Made by a program: the position numbers and the translations under genes
Part shown: one piece after another, positions 1 through 6,227 of the stretch
Numbering within the stretch: the stretch's first letter is position 1
How the letters are laid out: every line of letters starts with the position of its first letter
The notes under the pieces: model-generated
What the model was told of the DNA's origin: nothing
Seen by the model: only the letters and a program-made list of their open reading frames with translations
Databases searched by the model: none
Assembly: GCA_002314565.1 (NCBI GenBank)
Contig: DCGL01000171.1
Location: 1 to 15,271, forward strand
Direction: 5' to 3'
DNA from: Clostridiales bacterium UBA1779
GTDB taxonomy: Bacteria; Bacillota; Clostridia; Oscillospirales; CAG-272
Length of the DNA: 15,271 nt

Positions 1-47
1 AGTGGTTATTTTGTTTCAAACTTTACCTCTCAATTAATAGGAGTTCA

Positions 48-1361
48 TCAGGCATTGCCTGCAAGCATTTTTTTCAGTCTGACAAGATCCAGGATATCGA
101 CGTCTCCGTTTTCGTTGACGTCGGCATTGGAAGTATTGATCTGAACGTCAACTCCCGCTATGTATTTCTGGAGTCTGACAATGTCGAGAATGTCGAGAGC
201 TCCGTTTCCGTTGGCGTCTCCGGGAAGGCGTTTTTTGATTGTTACAGTATCAGATTGCACAGTTAACGGTACGGTTTCAATCTGCTGATTCACACAGCCG
301 AGTATAGTTAATCCGATGCAGAATTCACCCGTTTGACTTGCTTCGGTGACAAGATAACGGCAGCTCACAATACGCCCGCTCACGTTATTGTTGACAGGAC
401 TGTCAAACAGTAAAATATTGTTATTGGATTCACAGTTGAATCCGGGAGCAGAAAAATCGTTGGTTCCGTAAGGTTCAAATCCGTCGGGAACATCAAGACT
501 GAGATACAGCCCTGCAAAAGCGGTTTCATCAACCGATATGTTAACGGTTATTACGTTCCCGATAAAGCACTCGTCCTCGTCGATGTCAATTTTCATAATC
601 GGATTCATCGTCAGCGTTTTTTCGGAATTAAACACCTGAAATTCTGATGTGTATCCGGTTTTGGAGTTCACTTTATTGTATTGAGGTTCGTTATCGATTT
701 TACCGGACTTCAATCTCGAAAGCTGAGCACAGCCGTAAACCACGTTGGTTACATTCTTAAATGCTTCGGTAAAATATGCGTACACATACTCGTATAAATT
801 GCTCTCTGTGTTATTCATATTGCCTCCGCGCGAATCAGGCAAGGCATAAGCCGATACGACTGACAGCCTTTCATCCTGTACGAATGGGACGGAAGCCCAG
901 GCGAGAGTATAGGTTTTTCCTCCGTCACGCGAGACAAGAATGTCAACCTGATAATCAAGAAGGTAGAAGTCCCCATAGTGACAGTAAATTGCAAAGCTGT
1001 CGCAGTCGATATCGAGCCCTTTATATTCAATTGTGTAATAATATGACTTTGTTGAGCCGTCAGTCAGATTGAAAGTGAATTTACCGGGATTGGCAGCTAT
1101 ATTTTGGGCGTCCTCCGAATTGCAAACAGGTTCATTCAGATAAACTCCTTCTGAAATATTACCGTAAACAACCCCATCGTTGAGCTTGGTGATAGCTTGG
1201 TTTTCCTGAATGTAGGTGCTGAGAAAGGCAGTCTTGCCTTCAAGAAGGTCCACGCCTTTTGCCTCGGTGATTTTCATCGTCAATGCCGATACTGTAAGCG
1301 GCAAAAGCGCTGCCACAGTCAGCACTGCAAGAAGAATTGCTGTGATTCTGATTTTTTTCAT
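48..1361 (-). CDS. Secreted protein with cohesin-like and C-terminal dockerin modules (dockerin protein 1)
   Basis: A 437-residue exported protein. Residues 1-26 form a Sec signal peptide (MKKIR, hydrophobic core, VSA before the likely cleavage site). Residues about 27-250 are a domain I do not recognise. Residues about 253-377 resemble a cohesin-type beta-sandwich, with the pattern of a secreted Ca-linked module (AGLYLSLDVPDGF). Residues 381-435 are a type I dockerin: two F-hand repeats with calcium loops DANGNGALD and DVNENGDVD, each followed by an (I/L)VRL(Q/K)K helix. Dockerins bind cohesins of scaffoldins, so the protein is probably displayed on the cell surface or in a cellulosome-like complex. 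No catalytic domain is visible. The start is supported by an AGAGAGGTG ribosome site 6-7 bases upstream. It is the last of three related genes; repeat R1 separates it from the one before. Secretion and dockerin are well supported; the cohesin-like call is by fold pattern only. Confidence 0.85.
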   Translation of the reverse strand: MKKIRITAILLAVLTVAALLPLTVSALTMKITEAKGVDLLEGKTAFLSTYIQENQAITKLNDGVVYGNISEGVYLNEPVCNSEDAQNIAANPGKFTFNLTDGSTKSYYYTIEYKGLDIDCDSFAIYCHYGDFYLLDYQVDILVSRDGGKTYTLAWASVPFVQDERLSVVSAYALPDSRGGNMNNTESNLYEYVYAYFTEAFKNVTNVVYGCAQLSRLKSGKIDNEPQYNKVNSKTGYTSEFQVFNSEKTLTMNPIMKIDIDEDECFIGNVITVNISVDETAFAGLYLSLDVPDGFEPYGTNDFSAPGFNCESNNNILLFDSPVNNNVSGRIVSCRYLVTEASQTGEFCIGLTILGCVNQQIETVPLTVQSDTVTIKKRLPGDANGNGALDILDIVRLQKYIAGVDVQINTSNADVNENGDVDILDLVRLKKMLAGNA

Positions 1362-1396
1362 TTTGACACCTCTCTGTAAAATAATGTGCTTTGTCT

Positions 1397-1428
1397 ATTA
1401 TGTCGAAAAAGAACGCGGAATATGTCAA
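1397..1428 (-). promoter_or_regulatory. Weak candidate promoter for dockerin protein 1
   Basis: A perfect TTGACA (1423-1428) is followed by CATAAT (1397-1402), but the spacer is 20 bases, too long for a good sigma-A promoter. It lies 15 bases from the edge of repeat R1, the same arrangement as the stronger promoters in the window. The gene may instead be read from the promoter ahead of dockerin protein 3. Confidence 0.3.
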
Positions 1429-1443
1429 ATAAAATTAAAAAAA

Positions 1444-1498
1444 GTTATGCGGGGACAAATTCAGCCGGGGGACGGTTGTGCGGACCGGGTTCACTTTA
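1444..1498. repeat. R1: degenerate GGGGACG repeat copy
   Basis: Contains a GGGGGACGGTTGTGCGGACC stretch (from 1467) ending in GGGTTCACTTTAT, plus a second degenerate core (GTTATGCGGGGAC, 1444-1456). The GCGGACC and GTGAACC flanks match those of R2. The outer edge ATAAAGTGAACC (read on the minus strand) overlaps the TAA stop codon of dockerin protein 2. Unlike R2-R7 it has no clean partner in inverted orientation. Confidence 0.7.
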
Positions 1499-2137
1499 TC
1501 CCGAAATCATTTTTTTGAGGCGGATCAAATCAAAAATGTCGATATTGCCGCTGCCGTTGACGTCGGCATTGGCCAAGTTAATCATGACCGATGAACCTGA
1601 GATGTATTTCTGAAGTCTGAGCAAGTCCATAATATCGATAACGCCGTTACCGGTGACGTCTCCCGGGACAACTTCGGGTTCACCGGGAAAGTTTACTGTA
1701 TCTTCACAGTTTACCTCAGACACGACCGTGTTGTAATCGGCATCAATGATTTCGAGAATCCGAAATGTGACCTTCGTCCCGTTTTTTCTGTATTCATCCG
1801 GCATTGAGCAGACCAATTTGAGTATCGGTCCGTCGGAAGTGTAGGCTGTCTTTCCTTCAAGAATGAATACATCTGTGTATGAGAATCTGAGATTTTTCTC
1901 ATAATTTGTCATTGATACGATCGTCATATGCTCAGGCAGAATCGGGGCAATCATTGCGGCGATAATACCGGGATTGTTTTCAAGAGAAAGTGTAATTACA
2001 ATGTTTTCGCCTTCGACGAAGCTGCCTGCATCAATCGTTATTTTGAGCGGAGCTGCAGCTGAAGCTGCGACAGGCAGTGATGAAAGAAGCAGAACCAGAG
2101 AAAGAAGGACAGCAAAAAATCCTGTTATTTTTTTCAT
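1496..2137 (-). CDS. Small secreted cohesin-like plus dockerin protein (dockerin protein 2)
   Basis: A 213-residue exported protein. Residues 1-28 are a signal peptide ending near ASA. Residues about 30-150 have the cohesin-type pattern (VITLSLENNPGIIAAMI, then an LPEHMTIVSM strand pair). Residues 158-213 are a type I dockerin with calcium loops DVTGNGVID and DVNGSGNID and helices LLRLQKYISG and LIRLKKMISG, nearly the same as those of dockerin protein 1, so both probably bind the same partner. There is no enzyme domain. The gene starts 13 bases after the stop of dockerin protein 3 with an AAGGAG site in the gap, so the two are surely co-transcribed. Its stop codon lies in the edge of repeat R1. 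A polypeptide carrying both a cohesin-like and a dockerin module could be an adaptor, but binding is not shown by sequence. Confidence 0.85.
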   Translation of the reverse strand: MKKITGFFAVLLSLVLLLSSLPVAASAAAPLKITIDAGSFVEGENIVITLSLENNPGIIAAMIAPILPEHMTIVSMTNYEKNLRFSYTDVFILEGKTAYTSDGPILKLVCSMPDEYRKNGTKVTFRILEIIDADYNTVVSEVNCEDTVNFPGEPEVVPGDVTGNGVIDIMDLLRLQKYISGSSVMINLANADVNGSGNIDIFDLIRLKKMISG

Positions 2138-2150
2138 TTTCGGGCTCCTT

Positions 2151-3149
2151 TCATTCAGCCTTAACGTATGTAGGATTCATGGTTACGCTCAGAGTGGTAT
2201 TGATGATACGGTACTCTGTACCGGTTTCAGACTCGGTCACTTCCCATAGAACTGCAGAAACCGCAGAACCCTCGTGAAGATCCAATGAATGAAGCGACAC
2301 AAAGATACCAACAAAATTCGAAACGGCATATCCATTTAGTTCGGCAAGACGTTTGCCGCGGACTTCCGGCAGGACAGAGTCCTCGGTGCAGATAACGTAA
2401 CCGTCCTCCATCTTCAGACATACGTTCTTAATGCCTTTATTCAATTTAAGATAACCGTATCTGTCGGCAGGCTCGGCAGGCGTTTCTGCTTCGTCAATCG
2501 CCTTTCTTATCAACATAAGGTCAGCAAGCGTGGTGGCTCCGTCACCGTTAATATCGGAAAATGAGGGACTGCCATTTCCATACTTTCCGGTTTCGGGATT
2601 ATACGTTCTAAGATAATCCAGAACATTCTCGTAATCCGCTTCCGTGATGAAGTTATCTGAATCCACATCGCCGAGCAGGTGCGTGTTAACAGTGAAAGAC
2701 TTATTCGTGACAATAACGGGAACATCTTTCCCATCGGCATTCTTGCATTCGTCAATTCGGAGCTTAAAAATGTATTCACCGGGAATTACTTTATCGGAAA
2801 CGTACACAGGCACTTCGAATATTTTGCCGGTATATGAGTTATCGGACTGACTTTTGAAAGAAAAACCGCTGTATGATACTCTTGACAGGACGAATTCATT
2901 AAACCATACAGGCAGATCTGCTTTATAAAAGCCTTCCGGGAAAACAGTATCCAATTTCAGCGAAGTTACACCGGGATTTTCATCTATTCTGAGATAATAA
3001 TTAAAAGTCTGCCCTGCCGACTTGCTGTCCGCGTCGGTAATAATGCTGATTCTGAGAGGAGATTGTTCGTCAGCTCCTGCATTTACCGGAAACAGGGACA
3101 GCACAACCCAAACAGCAAGAAGCAGTGAAATGATTTTTGTTTTTTTCAT
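2151..3149 (-). CDS. Secreted cohesin-like protein with internal dockerin-like region (dockerin protein 3)
   Basis: A 332-residue exported protein. Residues 1-26 are a signal peptide (cleavage near NAGA). Residues about 31-155 resemble a cohesin fold (YLRIDENPGVTSLKLDTVFPEGF). Residues 159-220 are a divergent dockerin: loop one DVDSDNFITEADY lacks the usual glycine and the linker between the repeats is long; loop two DINGDGATTLADL is canonical. Residues 221-332 are a C-terminal domain I do not recognise, so the dockerin is internal rather than terminal. The ATG is preceded by AAAAAAGGTGG. It is first of the dockerin cluster, has its own promoter (3188-3215), and its stop is 13 bases from the next start. 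Function beyond cell-surface assembly is unknown. Confidence 0.82.
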   Translation of the reverse strand: MKKTKIISLLLAVWVVLSLFPVNAGADEQSPLRISIITDADSKSAGQTFNYYLRIDENPGVTSLKLDTVFPEGFYKADLPVWFNEFVLSRVSYSGFSFKSQSDNSYTGKIFEVPVYVSDKVIPGEYIFKLRIDECKNADGKDVPVIVTNKSFTVNTHLLGDVDSDNFITEADYENVLDYLRTYNPETGKYGNGSPSFSDINGDGATTLADLMLIRKAIDEAETPAEPADRYGYLKLNKGIKNVCLKMEDGYVICTEDSVLPEVRGKRLAELNGYAVSNFVGIFVSLHSLDLHEGSAVSAVLWEVTESETGTEYRIINTTLSVTMNPTYVKAE

Positions 3150-3187
3150 CTTTCATCCACCTTTTTTCATAATTATTTCTAAATATT

Positions 3188-3215
3188 ATTTTAGCTGATT
3201 TTGCAATTCTGTCAA
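3188..3215 (-). promoter_or_regulatory. Sigma-A-type promoter of the dockerin cluster
   Basis: TTGACA (3210-3215), 16-base spacer, TAAAAT (3188-3193), 38 bases ahead of the start codon of dockerin protein 3. It should drive at least dockerin proteins 3 and 2. Confidence 0.7.
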
Positions 3216-3242
3216 GAACCCATTTCATCTATTATCATCAGT

Positions 3243-4691
3243 TTATTTTTCCGCCTCGATCACAATCTGCCCGTCAACCGAGCGGACGGTCCAGGTTTTG
3301 TCCGTAAAAAAGCAGTTGTCGCCGCCGATGGCATCGTATACGTCCTGTCCGGAGCCCTGTTTCAGCCCCTCGGACTTTGTGTTCTCGAAAATTGCGTAGC
3401 TTGTTTTCGGCAAAGTCAGATTATACCAGGCTTTCATACTGTTGTAGCCGTGGTGGGCAACCTGAATTATCGGTGATGTGTAGGTCTGAATTTTGTAGGC
3501 AACGCAGACGAAATTGTCGAGCGTGCCGTTCTTCATATCACCGGGCAGGAACATGCGGATACCGGCGAACTCCGTCATACAGACGGTCGAGGTGCTGTTG
3601 TAATCCGAATATTCCTTCGTGTAAAACTTCGACGTGTTGTCCTCCTGCGTCACAAGAACGCGGAAAAGAACGTCGCCGATCTGAATTTCCATGCCTGTGT
3701 GCGGACGCAGGAATTTCACGTTTTTGTAGTAGGAGTTTATCAGCGAATCAATCGCGGCCTGTGCCGTTTTGGCCGAGGAGGCCGAAATGACGCTCTGCTC
3801 GGGCACATTCCACATCATTCGCTCGATTTCGATGCGGGAGTGGTACTTTTTGAGCATTGAAACGACGCCCATCGTGTGGTCACCGTGCATATGGGTGATA
3901 TACCAGAGCGCAACCTTCAGCTTTTCACTTCCCTTCGGGTCGATGCCGGACTTTTGGCACATAAAGGAGAAGAGCTTTTCTGCGTCAATGTTGTCAGTCG
4001 CCCCGTCGTTGATAATCCAGCTGCCGTCAGACATATGCCAGAGCAGCAATTGCCCCGTGCCGTTTATGCCGTAGGCGTACAGAACGGCCTTCTTGGCCTC
4101 GTTTTCGTCGGTTTTATAGCAGAAATCGTCGAAAGACGTAACGAGATTTTCTTTTATGACGGTCACGGATTTCAGATTTTTCATAAAATACGCATAGACG
4201 CGGACTCCGTCTTTGACGTAAGACAGGTAATTGTTGCCGTCAATGGCGTTTTCGTACTCCTTTACGAAGCCGCAAAGCTCAAGCTCTTGAGCGTACCCGG
4301 CAAACTGTTCCGCCGTCACCTTCGACAGGTTCTGCTGATAAACCTGCTTCGAGCTTGTCGTCAGACCGCGCCCCGCGACGTAAAGCTGCGTGTCGAGAGT
4401 TCCCTCCGTGAATGCCGGGACCCCGCTCAGCTTCCAGCCTTCGCGCCGTGCAGGCTCGTGTGCCGCAGCATCTGTAAGTTCTTGCGTCGTTATCTCTCCG
4501 GCAAAAACCTCAGCCGACGTCATTTCATCCGTCGGTGTTTGGCCGGAGCTGATGTCTTCGGTCAGCGTCAATTCCGTTTCCGTCGTGCCGTCGTTTATTT
4601 GCGTGCTGATTTCCGTATTTTGCGTCTGCCCGCAAGCGGTCAGAATGCAAAGCGCGGCTATCGCCGCTATCATCGTAATTTTTCTTTTCAT
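3243..4691 (-). CDS. Lipoprotein with ComEC-like metallo-beta-lactamase domain
   Basis: A 482-residue lipoprotein. Residues 1-20 are a lipoprotein signal ending in the lipobox LTAC (Cys20), followed by a Thr/Glu/Ser-rich linker to about residue 85. Residues about 86-200 are not recognised. Residues about 203-480 form a metallo-beta-lactamase fold: a GSWIINDGA strand, the metal motif THMHGDHT (His267, His269, Asp271, His272), LPGD (Asp385), and AHHGYNS (His413-His414). The HHG-x-x-S type ending is characteristic of the domain family seen in ComEC/Rec2 and related secreted hydrolases, in which nucleic acids or phosphodiesters are substrates; that substrate is inference here. No competence channel segment (no transmembrane helices after residue 20) is present. 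It stands alone, between R2 and the dockerin cluster, with its own promoter and an AAGGAAGG ribosome site. Lipidation and the metal-binding fold are clear; the substrate is not. Confidence 0.85.
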   Translation of the reverse strand: MKRKITMIAAIAALCILTACGQTQNTEISTQINDGTTETELTLTEDISSGQTPTDEMTSAEVFAGEITTQELTDAAAHEPARREGWKLSGVPAFTEGTLDTQLYVAGRGLTTSSKQVYQQNLSKVTAEQFAGYAQELELCGFVKEYENAIDGNNYLSYVKDGVRVYAYFMKNLKSVTVIKENLVTSFDDFCYKTDENEAKKAVLYAYGINGTGQLLLWHMSDGSWIINDGATDNIDAEKLFSFMCQKSGIDPKGSEKLKVALWYITHMHGDHTMGVVSMLKKYHSRIEIERMMWNVPEQSVISASSAKTAQAAIDSLINSYYKNVKFLRPHTGMEIQIGDVLFRVLVTQEDNTSKFYTKEYSDYNSTSTVCMTEFAGIRMFLPGDMKNGTLDNFVCVAYKIQTYTSPIIQVAHHGYNSMKAWYNLTLPKTSYAIFENTKSEGLKQGSGQDVYDAIGGDNCFFTDKTWTVRSVDGQIVIEAEK

Positions 4692-4713
4692 AATTGCCTT
4701 CCTTATTAATTAT

Positions 4714-4741
4714 ATTATAGCATATTATGAAATTTATGCAA
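4714..4741 (-). promoter_or_regulatory. Extended -10 promoter of the metallo-beta-lactamase lipoprotein gene
   Basis: TTGCAT (4736-4741), 16-base spacer ending in TGC, and TATAAT (4714-4719), so an extended -10 element. It begins 9 bases from the edge of repeat R2. Confidence 0.75.
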
Positions 4742-4750
4742 GATTTTTTG

Positions 4751-4871
4751 ATAAAGTGAACCGGGGGACGGTTATGCGGACCAGGGGACGTTTCTGGTGG
4801 TTCAAATTGAACCACCAGAAACGTCCCCCGGTCCGCACTGGTCCGCAGAAACGTCCCCTGGTTCACTTTAT
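4751..4871. repeat. R2: composite GGGGACG inverted repeat
   Basis: A 121-bp imperfect inverted repeat centred near 4806 (TTCAAATTGAA). The outer ends ATAAAGTGAACC and its complement match over 12 bases. Each arm holds two GGGGACG cores with flanks GTGAACC, GCGGACC and GGTTCA. The right arm carries ten extra bases, a local duplication of the GCGGACC flank (two copies of CTGGTCCGC-like sequence at 4830-4847). The inner unit forms a TGAACC/GGTTCA stem identical in design to R3. It lies between the terminator of the rubrerythrin gene and the next promoter. Confidence 0.93.
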
Positions 4872-4877
4872 AAAAGC

Positions 4878-4901
4878 AGAGGACCCGTTGACGGGTCCTC
4901 T
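4878..4901 (-). terminator. Intrinsic terminator of the reverse rubrerythrin gene
   Basis: An 11-bp perfect stem (AGAGGACCCGT and its complement) with a 2-base apex, followed on the minus strand by GCTTTTAT. It starts 10 bases after the rubrerythrin stop codon. Confidence 0.8.
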
Positions 4902-4911
4902 TATGGGGTAA

Positions 4912-5460
4912 TTATTTATTGAAGTATCTCTTGAGCAGACCGGCGAAAGCCTTGCCGTGTCTTGCTTCGTCCTTGGCCATTTCATGAACGGTGTCATGAA
5001 TAGCGTCGAGATTGAGCTCCTTTGCCTTCTTGGCGAGCTCGAACTTGCCGGCAGTGGCACCGTTTTCGGCGTCAACTCTTACAGCGAGGTTCTTTGCAGT
5101 GGAGGGGTCGACAACTTCACCGAGAAGTTCGGCAAACTTGGCGGCATGCTCTGCTTCTTCGAAAGCAGCTGTCTTCCAGTATTCGGCGATTTCGGGATAT
5201 CCTTCTCTGGCAGCAGCGCGGCTCATTGCGAGGTACATACCGACTTCGCAGCACTCGCCGTTGAAGTTGGCACGAAGGCCTTCCTTGATTTCTTCGGGAG
5301 CGTCCTTGGCGATGCCGATTACGTGCTCGGCAGCCCAGTACTTCTCTTCTTCAACAACTTCTACGAACTTTTCACCGGGAGCCTTGCAGAGGGGGCATTT
5401 CTCGGGTCTGGTTTCTGATACGACGATTTCGCCGCAGATTGTGCATTTCCACTTTTTCAT
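4912..5460 (-). CDS. Reverse rubrerythrin (rubredoxin domain first), H2O2-reducing
   Basis: A 182-residue cytoplasmic protein. Residues 3-30 are a rubredoxin-like iron site (CTIC at 6-9, CPLC at 22-25). Residues about 45-180 are a ferritin-like di-iron four-helix bundle, with ligands visible in GECCEVGMYLAMSR (Glu69/Glu72), FEEAEH (Glu102, His105) and HEMAKDEARH (Glu160, Glu165, His168). The domain order rubredoxin then di-iron is that of reverse rubrerythrin from Clostridium acetobutylicum, a terminal NADH-dependent peroxidase active with a reductase and rubredoxin; the length and many residues agree. It protects anaerobes from peroxide and oxygen. An AAAGGAG site 11 bases upstream fixes the start. 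It lies downstream of a PerR-type regulator, the usual controller of this gene in clostridia. No unambiguous Per box was found in front of it. Confidence 0.95.
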   Translation of the reverse strand: MKKWKCTICGEIVVSETRPEKCPLCKAPGEKFVEVVEEEKYWAAEHVIGIAKDAPEEIKEGLRANFNGECCEVGMYLAMSRAAAREGYPEIAEYWKTAAFEEAEHAAKFAELLGEVVDPSTAKNLAVRVDAENGATAGKFELAKKAKELNLDAIHDTVHEMAKDEARHGKAFAGLLKRYFNK

Positions 5461-5501
5461 TTTGGTGTACTCCTTTTATGTAAAAAATTAAATATTTTCA
5501 G

Positions 5502-5651
5502 CGTATAACCGACAGGGTTATGCGTTTGTATTTTGCATTCGGGCAAAAATTGTTAATCTGATACCGACATGACCGGGTTAAGAGTTTGTTTCAAACGCCG
5601 GACGCAGAGGCCGATTGAATCGAAATCAGTCCGCTCGCTTTATGCGTTTGT
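5502..5651. repeat. Dyad and three spaced copies of TTAwGmGTTTGT between perR and rubrerythrin
   Basis: The 179-base gap between perR and rubrerythrin holds a dyad, CGTATAACC (5502-5510) and GGTTATGCG (5516-5524) around GACAG. TTATGCGTTTGT at 5518-5529 recurs as TTAAGAGTTTGT at 5578-5589 and again as TTATGCGTTTGT at 5640-5651, where it is the last codons and stop of perR. ACCGACA precedes the first two copies. The spacing of about 60 bases suggests old tandem duplication of the perR tail or repeated operator half-sites. No clear terminator or consensus promoter was seen in the gap. Confidence 0.5.
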
Positions 5652-6017
5652 TCCTTTTTTCGCGCATTCGGGGCAGAGTCCTGTTGCCGTAACGTTGATT
5701 TTGCTGATGCTGAAGCCTTCTGCTGCCGCGACCGGAGTCTGAGCAAGCGGCAGGTCAAAGACCTTTCCGCAGCACTGACACACGAAGTGCGCGTGCTCGC
5801 CGAGCGTGAAATCATATCTGTCGGCACTGTCGCCGAGCGGAATGTGCTGAATCATTCCCTCCTCAGCCAGCTGTCCCAGAATGCGATATACAGTCGCGCG
5901 GCTGATGCCGGGGCATGATTCAGTGATTTTCGAATAAACGTCGGCGGCCGTCGGATGATTGTGCATCTCAAGCACCGTCGAGAGAATTATTCTTCTCTGA
6001 ATTGTGTTTCTCTGCAT
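5640..6017 (-). CDS. perR: PerR-type Fur family peroxide-sensing repressor
   Basis: A 125-residue Fur family regulator, slightly shorter at the N-terminus than typical PerR (about 145). Residues 1-60 are the winged helix with the recognition region GISRATVYRILGQLAEEGMI. The structural zinc site is complete (Cys80, Cys83, Cys115, Cys118). The regulatory metal ligands map onto B. subtilis PerR as His21, Asp69, His75, His77 and Asp88; Asp at positions 69 and 88, rather than Glu, favours PerR over Fur or Zur. In PerR, Fe-catalysed oxidation of the metal-site histidines releases DNA and induces peroxide defences. The adjacent reverse rubrerythrin supports this role. The ATG has AAGGA 10 bases upstream. 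Its promoter is a perfect consensus; autoregulation is plausible because AT-rich dyad sequence overlaps the -10 element. Confidence 0.88.
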   Translation of the reverse strand: MQRNTIQRRIILSTVLEMHNHPTAADVYSKITESCPGISRATVYRILGQLAEEGMIQHIPLGDSADRYDFTLGEHAHFVCQCCGKVFDLPLAQTPVAAAEGFSISKINVTATGLCPECAKKGTNA

Positions 6018-6049
6018 CTTGATGTATTCCTTATTGAGATTGTGTCTTA

Positions 6050-6078
6050 ATTATAACTCATTATTGTTTGTTTGTCAA
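6050..6078 (-). promoter_or_regulatory. Consensus sigma-A promoter of perR
   Basis: TTGACA (6073-6078), exactly 17 bases, TATAAT (6050-6055). The AT-rich sequence AATAATGAGTTATAATT covering the -10 has a small ATAA/TTAT dyad and could bind a Fur family protein, but it does not match the 7-1-7 Per box well, so an operator call is weak. Confidence 0.88.
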
Positions 6079-6090
6079 GGATTATTTTTT

Positions 6091-6157
6091 GATGTGAACC
6101 AGGGGACGTTTCCGGTGGTTCAAATTGAACCACCGGAAACGTCCCCTGGTTCACATC
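6091..6157. repeat. R3: 33-bp perfect inverted repeat of two GGGGACG units
   Basis: Arms of 33 bases (6091-6123 and 6125-6157) are perfectly complementary around one central base. Each arm is a unit made of GATGTGAACC, the core AGGGGACGTTTCCGG and TGGTTCAA. Within a unit TGAACCA can pair with TGGTTCA, so either short per-unit hairpins or one long cruciform is possible. It sits between the terminator of the upstream solute-binding gene and the perR promoter, 12 bases from the -35. Confidence 0.95.
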
Positions 6158-6168
6158 TAATTTCATAA

Positions 6169-6203
6169 AACCCCGCAGGCTGCACATGGCAGCCTGCGGG
6201 GTT
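6169..6203 (-). terminator. Intrinsic terminator of solute-binding lipoprotein gene 2
   Basis: A 15-bp perfect stem, AACCCCGCAGGCTGC with its complement, five-base loop (6184-6188), followed on the minus strand by a short T-rich run (TTATGAAATT). It starts 24 bases after the stop codon. Confidence 0.85.
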
Positions 6204-6227
6204 GCAAATTTATTGAAGATTAATACT

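Noticed and set aside
3876..4709. A 277-codon plus-strand open frame
   Set aside because: It is antisense to the metallo-beta-lactamase lipoprotein and shows no recognisable domain.
4525..4866. Minus-strand open frame starting in repeat R2 and running into the lipoprotein gene
   Set aside because: It is translated repeat sequence (RGTFL motifs) followed by a shifted frame of the metallo-beta-lactamase gene.
6045..6070. Per box over the perR promoter
   Set aside because: Only a 4-base ATAA/TTAT dyad is present; it does not match the inverted 7-1-7 pattern well enough to annotate as an operator.
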